From: Rhodocollybia butyracea
Taxonomy: Eukaryota; Basidiomycota; Agaricomycetes; Agaricales; Omphalotaceae
Direction of reading: 5' to 3'
NCBI GenBank assembly: GCA_015501585.1
Contig: JADNRY010000110.1
Coordinates: 124,001 to 188,000 of the forward strand
DNA: 64,000 bases
Below the pieces are notes generated by a model. It did not search any database. It was not told the origin of the DNA and was given only the letters and a program-made list of their open reading frames with translations. Below, one piece after another: positions 45,282 through 55,475 of this stretch (positions are counted from its first letter, which is position 1; each line of letters begins with the position of its first letter). The position numbers and the translations under genes are program-made.

Positions 45282-47710
45282 AATAGCTATCTTTAGTTCG
45301 GCTTTAGTTCGGCTGCTCCGGCTGGCAACGTATATCACCGCAACTGTCACGTTGTTGATATCTATCTAACAACTCAATTGGATACCATGGAAAAATCAGT
45401 TTTAGTTTTATCAGCCAGGCAACTCTCGTATTACAGTGCGTTCAGTAGGTTGCGCTGGCGATATGGGCAGTTTAACTGTCGAAAGCCGCGTATAGCACTT
45501 ACTTCCATCTGGAGGTGTACGGTCATGTCAATACACCAACAACTCCAACAACCTGAGCTGGACTTGACTTCGATGTACATTCTTATCGTCTCACCGCAAA
45601 CCTCAACATTCAAACGTTCAAGTTGCCATACCCATCCATTTCAACAAACTTTGATTCCTTTGAACCTCTTACTCAACGAACTCCGTCTTTTCTTATTGTC
45701 TTCTTATTGTCTTCGTCAAGTTCTACCGTATACATACCCCTATTACGCTTTCATTCCCTTCAAGGCTCAAACATATCCAGAAAACCTGTCCTTCATCATT
45801 CTATCTGTCCATATCTTGATTCGATTCCGGAACTCTACTTATTCCTCCATCAGTTGCATGCCTGTGGTCCGTGGTATTCATGAGCCGTCGCTATTCTTGC
45901 CTTGTGAGCGCTGTCACTATCGTTTCACCCGGACTTTGGAATGTGCAGACGTACGGTTGGAATCATGGTGGACCAGAGGACTTTCAAGTTTCTCATAACC
46001 AACAACACTCACCTGAACACCACGACGACCAGAGATCTTCAAAACGCTCGAGGGTCAATAATGAGGGCTTTTAAACCCTCGGTAGAGTAGACCCGAGAAA
46101 CTAGTTGCTGCTACAGGGAAGTCGATGCCATTGTCAAAAGCTACGCTCGAGATATGTATAGATCCATCTTCCCTTTCCGTTTTCACACTGACTTCTTGCT
46201 TCACAGTTTTATTCCAGTGCATACAGTATAGATATCGTCGCCGACAATATGTGTACTGTATTTGTCGCTGCACACGTATTTTCGTGATTTTGTCTCGCTA
46301 TTCTTCATAGGTGCCTGTCCTCAACCTGATGAACATTCTTATGCCGTATGGTAACTCTAGCTGTCCTCTCCGGTCTGAATCAGTCATACATCGCATATTA
46401 GAAAGCCTGTCTCACGTTTCCTACCAAATTCCTACCAAATTCCTACCCGATTCCTACTCACCTGGCCACCTACCTACCGACCCGCATAAGCCCGCATGCC
46501 TGCTTACCTATCTACCTACCATCTCCAGGCTCCAGGTTCCACCATCCGACTCGAGCAGTGGCTTCAAATTCAATATATATGACAAAACACGCGGAGACGC
46601 CATATCAATGAAGACTCGGGAATGAGTCGGACGTGGCAGTGGAATATGTATAAAGTACTAACAGTATCTTTTTGTAAGTAACCGTACGGGCAGAATACGT
46701 CTTGTTAGCGACTAGTGGCAGTTATTGCCACATCGACTCTCTTCAAATTTTCGAGCGCGTGTTACAGGTTAACAGTATACACGGGTAGTTGAGGGAACTG
46801 TGAAATTGATTATGAGAGGGGAGTGTTATGAGGGTACTAGTAGGGTAGGGGAATCAGCCGCAGCCGCCGGTGCCTGCACTGCCTGTAAGGATCGGCTGGG
46901 ACTGGGCTGTGGCGGAGTTAGCCTCGGCGGTGAGTCGTGCTCCTCCTTTGACTCTTATCTTTCAACGAAATGGTCCGTCTTCCTGATACCCCCTAGTAGT
47001 CTACCGCTAAACGATGTCCTATCTCAACGTACATTAACGCGATGCGTTCTCCGTGTTCAGTTCAAGTTTGACAAGATGATTGAATATATAATTTCCTTTT
47101 TATCTCCTCTTTCGGCGTCAGCCTTCCATAATCCTAGCTCAGAAATGAGCACCTCAACATCACAGCTCATTTCGTTCCATTTCGCTTCGAGTTGAATTGA
47201 TTACATCTAACAAATCTCTCCAGGAGGACTTGATACGTGTCATTTGCGGTGTCTGTCTACGCCTCTGCATTTGTAAATTATAGATAGAATCTGGATTGTT
47301 CGAATGGTCCTTTTCGAGAGTTGCTCTGAAAGCGCTACCCATGCGCTATAGTCATAGATGATATAAATAACGCTGTACAGTGTATTGCGCATGACCTCGA
47401 TGCGGTGTAACTAGTACGCACGTCAGGATCACTGGCACGGTCCAAGATCTGAACGAATTTGAATCGTGTTCGGTCGTGCTGAGGGAATCAAAAAGTCAAC
47501 CGGAAAGTATTAGAATGCGCACCAGCCACGCCGATTTTCTCTCCGCCTACCAAACCGGGAGATACGACAGTGATCACGCTAGTATTACTACTGTCGGCCG
47601 CAAAGGTGTAGGCAAAGGCTCCATACAGTGCCGAACGTTTATACTTGTAGTAGAATTGCATCGTACTGTATACAAGTCGACCCGAAAATGTAACTCAATA
47701 TCCATCCCGT
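45282..47710. other. intergenic, nothing recognised
   Basis: ORFs at 45378-45998 and 46800-47195 have no signal, domain or splice pattern. A 'CCTACC' motif recurs loosely around 46430-46530. Confidence 0.45.
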
Positions 47711-48914
47711 CTAGAATGGCAAGCATAGGCGTTCAAATAGTTCGATAACCCATTTAGGACGCGCAGGGCATGAATTTTTGACAGTGCCTTTCTGCTCTTT
47801 CTTTCCTTTCTTCTTGGGCGAAGGAGTGCTGTGCGCCACGGATTTTCTGTTGGAGGAGGATACAGGAAGTGCTACAGGCGGCCACGCTGCACTGCACTGC
47901 TGCTCCTTCCTTTCTCCAACATGAAAACGAACACGAATGGGCCAATCACGAATCCCCCAAGCCTCCCATTCCGCGGAGGGGGCGTATCCCATGCAGCCTA
48001 AGTATCATGATATCAAGGTCCTTGCGTGGTAGCTAAGAGTAGATATTTCACTGACCCATTGGAACGCACTCGACTCGCGTCTCGAGAGAATTGCACCCTC
48101 CTTGTACACCGGGAAAGCCTGGTGAGGGCACAAGGTAAACAGCCGGAATGAGCATCTGGTAGTTGTTCTTGACCAGGTGATGCTCTGAGAAAAGAATCGT
48201 CTGTTCGATATCGTAGTTAGCACCAACCTGAGCAATATAGCGTGCAAGTTTGTCTTTGTCCCTGTTGGTGCCAGCAGTATCGGTTACAAACAGCTATATT
48301 GAGAATTAGAGCTCGATAGTACTCTTTGGCATCGTTGTGATCAATACCTTTGGTGCCTTGTCGAGTGCTTTCTTACTGGCAGTTACAACACACTGGAAAT
48401 CGAACCAATCCTCATTAAAAGCTATCAGAAAGGTAAATAATGGAGACTTACCTCCCAGAAGTCTTCCGGAAGCCGACCTGGTAGAAAAAAGCTTGTTTCC
48501 AGTCCTTCGAGGAAGTATATGTAGATCAGCTACTTACCTGGAAACATGTTCAACCGAGGAGATAGATATGCTCCTTGTCCCAGCTGTACATCTGTAGCCG
48601 GAATAGAGGTAACTTCATGCAAAGTATTGTATTCTTTTGCTTTGTCCTATCACCATCGAAGGACACGGGAACAAGTCAACGTAGAACGAGAGAAACTAGT
48701 AAACATAACCTACCGGGTGAACATAGCGATAACCAAGTAAAACTCTCTCGGGGCCAATCGTGACGCTTTGTGTGCCAGTTTTCAGGGGAGAAGGAAAAGA
48801 GCGTTCATGCGACTGTGTTTGGCCGAGCGGGAACGCGTCGACTCCAAGTTGAAGTAGAATGAGGACCAAGGAATAGGTAGTAATGAGAATATGGGGGCGT
48901 AAAAGAACGGACAT
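47711..48914 (-). CDS. secreted protein, candidate ADP-ribosyltransferase-like, copy A
   Basis: Multi-exon gene from ATG 48914 with a signal peptide (residues ~1-27, ending VDA-F). The mature part has 'LLGYRYV' with Arg near residue 62, then after an intron 'VQLGQGAYLSPRLNMFPG', 'DFWECVVTASKKALDKAPK', 'TILFSEHHL' and 'YQMLIPAVYLVPSP'. The tail is basic and low-complexity ('SPKKKGKKEQKG'). An Arg in a GYR strand followed by a G-x-G-x-Y-L-S segment and a later Glu-containing strand resembles the ADP-ribosyltransferase layout; that is inference, and the family could be something else. All exons join in phase with GT-AG introns of 50-70 nt. The adjacent paralog at 49628-50897 has the same exon structure. 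Confidence 0.7.
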
Positions 48915-49047
48915 TCTTATTGTCGAACTTTGAGGCGGAGGAAGCCAGCTCCGATGCTTGTGAATTACCGAAACCTGGGTGATAAAGGTTCGAATGAACT
49001 GGAAGCGCACCAGGCGAATAAGAAAACAACCTTCACTGGGCTCTTTT

Positions 49048-49055
49048 TTATACCT
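49048..49055 (-). promoter_or_regulatory. TATA-like motif of copy A, in a block shared by all copies
   Basis: GGTATAAA on the minus strand, 134-141 bp before the ATG at 48914. The surrounding ~110 bp (48930-49045) is repeated upstream of copy B (50935-51060) and again at 51330-51455. Confidence 0.5.
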
Positions 49056-49627
49056 TGATGGTTCGAGCCCGCTTGGCTTACCAACTTAGGCCAAGAACAA
49101 ATGTTTTGCCAAAGGGCTGTCCAACCTCCTCTGGCAAAAATCGCACACGACTGCTTATGATCCAATCAAATGAAATGAGACCACCTGATGCTTATAGTTA
49201 TGCAATGACCGGGACTGCTATGGAGCGTCGTGCTATGGAGCGTCGGGCTGTAGTTCGGCTGTAGGTACTAGCAGGACACGAATCAGTTGGCAGTTAGATC
49301 TCTGTTGAATAGCCTAACAATTACTAGAGCATGGGCGTACCACAAATAACAACAAGCAAAATGGTTCTGAGACTGGACCATGAGGTTCGGGCTCACTCCA
49401 TCCGATTATCCAATTTGACTTCGTCGCCGATGCAGTACCATCGGCTCCCGTTTGATGAAGCAGTGGCGATTTTTGCTCTGGCAAAAATTGAACAGCCCTT
49501 GAGCCTCCTTGAGCTCCCTCGAGTCAAAAAGAACCTACTAATGGCAACTAATGGCCTGCTTGGCCCCGCCAAGGGGCCTCGCAAATCTGAGAATACAGAT
49601 TGATCGCTAGTACGTACATCACGGCGA

Positions 49628-50897
49628 CTAGGATGGCAAGCAAAGACTTTGAAATAGCTCGGTAACCCATTTAGGACGCACGGGGCATGATGTTTTAGCA
49701 GTCTCATGTGAAGTTCCTCTTGTTGTTATACCCTCTACTCTCGATACACCGCCTTCCTGATTCCTTTTTCCTTTCTTCCCGTTGGTCGAAGGAGCACCAT
49801 GTGCCACTGATTTTCCGTTGGAAGATGCAGGAGGTGCTGCAGGCGCTGCACTGCAATGCTGCTTCTCTGTTTTTTCTGCACGAACTCGGACAGCTTTGGG
49901 CCAATATTCGATATTCCAAGCGTGCCATCCCGCGGAGGGCGCAAGTCCCATGCAGCCTAAGTATTACGGTGTCAGAATTTAGTTAAGGCTCTCTTGTGGT
50001 ATCCAGGGGTAAATATTTCACTAACCCATTGGGAGACAGGCCACTCGTGTCTGGAGAAAATTGAACCCTCCTTTCACACCGGGAAAACTTGGCGAGGGCA
50101 CAAGGTAGGCAGGCGGGATGAGCATCTGGTAGTTGTTCATGGCCAGGTAAAGGTGATGCTCCGAGAAAAGGATCGTATGCTCGGTACCATAATGAGAATA
50201 ACCGTGATCATGGATATAACGTGCAAGTTCACGTGGGTTCCTGTTGGTGCCGGCAGTATTGGCTACGAACAGCTATACCGAAAATTAGATTTTGATAGTA
50301 CGTGTTGGTATAGTTGTGAACAACACCTTTGGCGCCATCTTGAGCGCTTGTTCGCTGCCGGTTACGACACACTGGACATTGAACTCTCATTAGAAGCTGC
50401 TAGGAGATTGAATAATCGACCCATACCTCCCAGAAGTCTGGCGGAAGTCGACCTGGTAAAAAAATAAAACTTGTCTTGTATCCAATACTTCAAGTAAGTA
50501 TACTTGTAGATCAATTACTCACCTGGAAACATGCCCAACCGAGGAGAGAGATACGCTCCTTCTCCCAGCTGCGTTCCTGAAGCCGGAATAGATGTAAGTG
50601 CTTCTGGGAAACTATTATACTCTGCTGCTTTTTCCTATCGTCACCGAAGGATATGAGAACGAGTTAAGATAGAAAGAGAAAAAACTAGGAAACATAACCT
50701 ACCGGAGAGACATAACGATAACCCAGTAAATATCTCCTGGGGTCAGTCCAGACACTATGTGTGAGTGGGGGATAAGAAAACGCCCGTTCATGCAATTCTG
50801 TTTGGTTGAGTGGGAGCGCGTCGACTCCAAGTTGGAGTAGAATGAGGGCCAAAGAGCAAGTAGTAATGAATATACAGGGACGTAAAAGAGCGGACAT
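49628..50897 (-). CDS. secreted protein, candidate ADP-ribosyltransferase-like, copy B
   Basis: Tandem paralog of the gene at 47711. ATG 50897; first exons 50897-50703, 50634-50523, 50452-50427, then from 50371, continuing to the TAG at 49628. About 315 residues. A signal peptide covers residues ~1-27. Arg61 lies in 'LLGYRYVSP' and residues ~87-96 read 'QLGEGAYLSP'. Then come 'PDFWECVVTGS', 'TILFSEHHLYL', 'YQMLIPPAYLVPSP' and a 'CLPMGCMG' cysteine pair. The tail is longer than in copy A. Conserved residues agree with copy A while loops differ, so both appear under constraint. A secreted effector or toxin-like role is inference. No lesion seen. Confidence 0.7.
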
Positions 50898-51329
50898 TCC
50901 TCTTGTTTATGTTTTGTAGAATGGTTTGGACGTCAAATTTTGAAGTGGTGGAAGCCAGCTCCGATGCTGAAAAATTAAAAACTGGGGAATGAAGGCTCGA
51001 GTGAACCGTGGAAGCGCACCGGACGAGTGAAGAAAAACCTTTCATTTCACTCCTTTATACCTGCGCACATTATTAGTCCAACTCAATAATCTCAATTAAG
51101 AGAAATTTCGTTGAGAGAAATTTTGAGAGAACTTTTGACAATATAATTTTTGACAGCGCCGAGTGCGCCGAGCGCCACTCTATCTCGTTGGATTGCCTAC
51201 TAACTGCTGAGCCTCAAAATTAATATCTCTCAAGGAGGAAAGTTTGAGGCTGCATTTCATCGGAAGATCTGAATTATCGGTACTCTAACTAAGCTGAACG
51301 AGCTTCTGCGGGGTGGGAACGAGATACAG

Positions 51330-51455
51330 ATAACTTTGAGGCAGTTCCGACGCTTGTGATTTACCGAAACCTGGGTAATAAAGGCTCAAATGAATTGGAA
51401 GCGCACCAGGCGAATAAGAAAACAACCCTTCACTTGGCTCTTTTTTATACCTGCT
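51330..51455 (-). repeat. orphan third promoter copy of the secreted-protein pair
   Basis: This matches the upstream block of copy A (48930-49055): shared 'TTACCGAAACCTGGGT.ATAAAGG', 'GGAAGCGCACCAGGCGAATAAG' (read on the plus strand) and the TATA-like TTTTTATACC. No third coding sequence follows it; 51060-51330 is unrelated. It suggests a third unit was lost or only partly duplicated. Confidence 0.7.
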
Positions 51456-51526
51456 CCTTTTGATGGTTCGAGTCCGCTTGGCTTACCAACTTAGGCCAAG
51501 AATAAATGTTTTGCCAAAGGGATGTC

Positions 51527-51970
51527 AGGACCCCTGATTATGAGTGGACAACCTAGATAAGCAACCCTCCGGATCTGGCCATTTTTGTCCGAACAAATTT
51601 TGGCTGAATCCACCCAATTTTGTCCGAATTTTTTACCTAGGTTCAGTCGGGGCCTGATTTTTGTCCGAACTTTTGCGTTTAGCCTCCCGGAGCCTCCCCA
51701 GGCTTCAAAAATCGCTTTTTTGAACGTCGCACAGCAGGTGGACGCCAGCCAAAGCCATATCAGACTATGTAATAATCAGTGTAGATCCTCACCTTTGCTT
51801 CCAAAAGGTCAAAAACTGGTCAAAACTAGGCCTTTTTGTCCGAAAATCTGCTTAGGGTTCCCGCCTACGGCGGTCCTTTTTGTCCGAACCTATATCCAGG
51901 TTTTGCTGAAAATCAGGCCCATTTTTGTCCGAACTCTTATCTAGAATGTCTACCTATAATCAGGGGTCCT
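51527..51970. mobile_element. hAT-type MITE, 444 bp
   Basis: Terminal inverted repeats begin AGGACCCCTGATTAT at both ends (perfect over 15 bp, imperfect over ~35 bp). Flanking 8-bp direct repeats GGGATGTC at 51519-51526 and 51971-51978 are the target duplication; the undisrupted sister site is visible in copy A at about 49105-49125. Inside, the motif TTTGTCCGAA (or one mismatch) occurs about six times near the ends, in keeping with subterminal transposase-binding repeats. No coding capacity. An 8-bp target duplication fits the hAT superfamily. Confidence 0.85.
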
Positions 51971-52540
51971 GGGATGTCCAATCCTCCTCTGGCAAAAATC
52001 GCACACGACTGCTAATGATCCAATCAAATGAAATGATGCTTATACTTATGCAATGACCGGGACTACTATGGAGCATCGGGTTGTAGTTCGGCTGTAGGTA
52101 CTAGCAGGACACGACGCTTTTATCTATTTTGTACCAGTTTGATCTCTGCTAAACAGCCCAACCGTTACTAGAGCATGGGCATGAGCACTATTATAAGTAA
52201 CAAACCAAACGGTTTTGCACTCTGTGAGAGCATGAGGTTCGGATGTCGGAGTCCATCCGATTATCCAATTTGACTCCGTCGCTGATGAGCGCTGATGCCG
52301 CACCATGGGCTCCCGTTTGTAGACTCGCGTTGCCAGTCCGTTCTGTCGCCACCCAGTTCAAATAAATCTGAATTGCGCTCAGGGTAAACAGCTGAGCTGA
52401 GGTGACTACAGAAGGACTGGAACGGCTTCCGCGTCACTAACAGAGTCACAAATTTGTGACTTTGACTTAGCGAAAGTCGACTTGAAGAACTTGGACACAA
52501 CGAAAGGATCTTGCTATGTATCTTGAATTCCAAGGGCAAC

Positions 52541-52715
52541 TGTTAAACCTGTAAAGGTTTAGAGTCCTGTGGACTGGTATAATAGCTCGTAGATACTGTG
52601 TATTGCAGTATCGAGTGATAGAAGCTAGCGGGATAAGGTTAAGATACGCCGTTATCTAATAATAACCGGCCCGGATATCTCGGGCTCGACTAGGTCACTT
52701 CCTCTAGGTTTAACA
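52541..52715 (-). repeat. 3' LTR of the TRIM-like element
   Basis: 175 bp, terminal TGTT...AACA; pairs with 60805-60979. Confidence 0.9.
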
Positions 52716-52727
52716 CCCCCCCTTGAC

Positions 52728-53243
52728 TGTAGAAACAGCGGTCAGTCAACACAAGGTCGACAGCATACTCACCTGAGAGTGTAAGGATGTTACAGGAGTT
52801 GTAAGAGTGCTTGTTGAGAGCAGAACAAGTGTCCAGACGAATAGTAGGATTCTTGGTTATTGTTACAGGAAAATATCTACAGTATTTATACTACAGAATA
52901 TAATAAACCCTATAACAATGTATGAGTCTACTTGAGTCGTACTGCTAAACATAGTGCATATACATGTGCATAATGTACCCTAGAAGATGGAGTCCGTATG
53001 GTAATTCTATAGGTAATGTTCATAGGTACTGCAAGGCAGCGTACAAGCTATGTATCATAAGACTAATAGCGAATGGCATAATTGACTACATCTATACGAA
53101 CCTGCGTAGAGGCTGCGTCTAGTGTTTGAGGGTGAGTTTCAACATAGCATATATCGACAGTTCATCAATCGTATAGTAAGTGCGTCTAGTCGACTCACAT
53201 TACTGATTAGATACGACTCATAAGCGGTAATCTAGTTTCAACA
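52728..53243 (-). repeat. 3' LTR of the copia element
   Basis: 516 bp; on the minus strand starts TGTTGAAAC and ends GTTTCTACA. Preceded by the purine tract GCGAGGGGGAG at 53244-53254. Confidence 0.95.
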
Positions 53244-53338
53244 CTCCCCCTCGCTAAGAATTGTAGCTAAGAAGTATAATTTTTATCGACTTTAAACGGC
53301 ATTATAGTTTATAGACATATTGCACAGTCTATGACGAA

Positions 53339-55288
53339 TCAGTTAAAGAGAATTCCTAGACTGTTACGGAATTTCTGGAACTTGACAAGTGCAAGGTTCT
53401 TCGTGAGAAGATCTGCGACATTATCATCAGTAGGAACATAGAAGAGTTCTATTTCTTTTGATTCAATGCGTTCTCTGATATAATGATATCGTATATCAAT
53501 ATGCTTGGTTCTTCTTTCTTGTACAGGATTAGATCCCAGAAAGATTGATCCTTGATTATCACCACATAAGGGTAATACAGCGATAGTAATTCCAATCTCA
53601 GAAAAGAGAGACTTGAGCCACATAAGTTGTCTACACGAATCAGATAAAGCCATGTATTCAGCTTCAGTCGATGAAAGAGCAACTGTTTTCTGTTTGTGAG
53701 AAGTCCAGCAGATTGGACCTGTGGCAAGTTTGATAATCATCCCAGTATGGGATTTTCGATCATCTGGATCTGATGCCCAGTCAGAATCACAATAGGCTAA
53801 GAAGCCATGGTCAGATCTACCATCAAAGACAAGTACATAAGTAGAAGTCCCAATTAAGTAGCGCACAATGTAAAGTGCTTTGGCCAGGTGGTCTGGGTTT
53901 GGATTCGCCGAATACTGTGAGAGTTTTATAACGGCATAAGCAATGTCGGGTCGGGTGCCTAGCATCAGATACAATAAAGATCCAATTACGCTTTGGAAGC
54001 GTTGTCTAAGTTTGGCATCTACACGACCAGTGTTTGCACGAGGAACCCAGGATGAAGGTAATGGGGTTGGGGTAGCTTTGGCATTAGTCAGTCCAAAACA
54101 TTCTATGACCTTTCGAAGATAAGGTTGTTGGTCAAGTGTTAAGACACGTTTGGAACGATCCCATGTAATCCGCATTCCAAGGAACTCAGTTGGTTCTCCT
54201 AGATCACGACATTCCCATAATTTCATAAACTCGTTTTTCTTTTTAAGAACAAGATCTTTGTCCTTGCCAAGAAAGAGTGCGTCGTCAACATAGATGATGG
54301 CAGTTACGGTTTTGCCATTTGATTTAAAGACGTATACACCAGCATCTGAAGAGCAGCGCTTAAATCCCAATTTTCCCATGGAGGCATTACATTCCTTCCA
54401 CCAGGATAAGCTAGCTTGTTTCAGTCCGTATAATGCATGATGTAACTGCCATACTTTTGGTGTGCCTTCTTTAATGAAGTCTTTAGGTTGTTCCATGTAG
54501 ATCTCTTCATCTAGCTTGCCATAAAGAAAAGCCTGTTTGACGTCAAGAGCCTGGATTTCCCAGTCCTCTAATGCGGCTAAAGCTAGGAGAGTTTGTACAG
54601 TTTCAAACCGGGCGACCGGTGAGAACAACTCATTATAATCCACACCTTCTACTTGTGAAAAACCTTTTGCTACGAGTCGGGCTTTATAGCGACCGTCAGA
54701 TTTTTTAGTAAAAACCCATCGACAACGGATAGGTTTGCGACCTTTTGGTAGATCAACTACTTCAAAGACATTTTGTTTCTTCAAACCATCGATCTCATCT
54801 TTGCATGCTTGATCCCATTTCTTTCTTTCAGCAGATGGTAAATGACGATATGATGTTGGAGAAATCCAATTATCAGGATTATTCCTAGTGGCTTCGTGTT
54901 TAGCCGGTATCATTTCACTGTCAAGATCTGTGATATAAGATGATTCTTCTAGGGAATCGGAGATTGCTTGCGAAAGAAGGTATTTTTGTAATTCAACTCC
55001 CCCTTCCTGAGCTAGTTTAGTCAGAAGTGCTTCCTCTTCTATGTCAGAATCCGGAGTAGCACCTGGAGGTGGCGGTGTGACCATACGGTCATCAGGATTC
55101 AATGGACGTGGTGGTGGAACCGGTGGCGGAACTTGATCAGGAACTATATTGCGAGCAGGCACAAGTCCACGTCTAGCGTGTCCAAAGCGCTCAGCACATT
55201 CTTCACGATCAGCTTGTCGGCTCCAAGTGCCAGGCGTGGGTATCATGCCAGGGCGCAAGGGTGCACGACGTTCTCTAGTGGGGTTCAC
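53339..55288 (-). CDS. copia reverse transcriptase and RNase H
   Basis: 649 residues. A Pro/Arg-rich linker (~1-110) precedes the reverse transcriptase: 'W..A.KDEIDGLKKQNVFEVVDLP', 'IRCRWVFTKKSDGRYKARLVAKGFSQ', 'FSPVARFETVQTLLALAA', 'DVKQAFLYG', 'YGLKQASLSWW' and the catalytic 'IYVDDALFLG'. RNase H follows: 'YCDSDWASDPDDRKSHTG', 'KQKTVALSSTEAEYMAL', then 'HIDIRYHYIRERI' and 'NVADLLTKNL'. All catalytic motifs look intact. The frame is open throughout; the true start lies in the deleted integrase part, so this ORF begins inside the polyprotein. Confidence 0.95.
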   Translation of the reverse strand: MNPTRERRAPLRPGMIPTPGTWSRQADREECAERFGHARRGLVPARNIVPDQVPPPVPPPRPLNPDDRMVTPPPPGATPDSDIEEEALLTKLAQEGGVELQKYLLSQAISDSLEESSYITDLDSEMIPAKHEATRNNPDNWISPTSYRHLPSAERKKWDQACKDEIDGLKKQNVFEVVDLPKGRKPIRCRWVFTKKSDGRYKARLVAKGFSQVEGVDYNELFSPVARFETVQTLLALAALEDWEIQALDVKQAFLYGKLDEEIYMEQPKDFIKEGTPKVWQLHHALYGLKQASLSWWKECNASMGKLGFKRCSSDAGVYVFKSNGKTVTAIIYVDDALFLGKDKDLVLKKKNEFMKLWECRDLGEPTEFLGMRITWDRSKRVLTLDQQPYLRKVIECFGLTNAKATPTPLPSSWVPRANTGRVDAKLRQRFQSVIGSLLYLMLGTRPDIAYAVIKLSQYSANPNPDHLAKALYIVRYLIGTSTYVLVFDGRSDHGFLAYCDSDWASDPDDRKSHTGMIIKLATGPICWTSHKQKTVALSSTEAEYMALSDSCRQLMWLKSLFSEIGITIAVLPLCGDNQGSIFLGSNPVQERRTKHIDIRYHYIRERIESKEIELFYVPTDDNVADLLTKNLALVKFQKFRNSLGILFN

Positions 55289-55475
55289 ACGTTTCCATGC
55301 TTCAACGTCTTCGGGACGGTAGCTGAATGGATTAGGATCAGGAGCAGGTGGTGAAGGGTCTCTTGCTTGAGGTGGAGGGGTGGGTGATCAAGATGGTACC
55401 AGAGGATTGGGATTTGGAGCATCATCATCACCAGGCAGATCTGGATCTGGGCCAGCTGGTGGACTGTGCGGTCCA

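Noticed and set aside
51465..51500. tRNA-like T-arm sequence (GGTTCGAGTCC)
   Set aside because: No matching acceptor stem, anticodon arm or B-box spacing; the motif belongs to a duplicated non-coding block also found at 49060.
52541..52715. Solo LTR or independent small inverted-repeat element
   Set aside because: Its partner at 60805-60979 is near identical and the outer flanks share the 5-bp GCAAC, so the pair are LTRs of one element.
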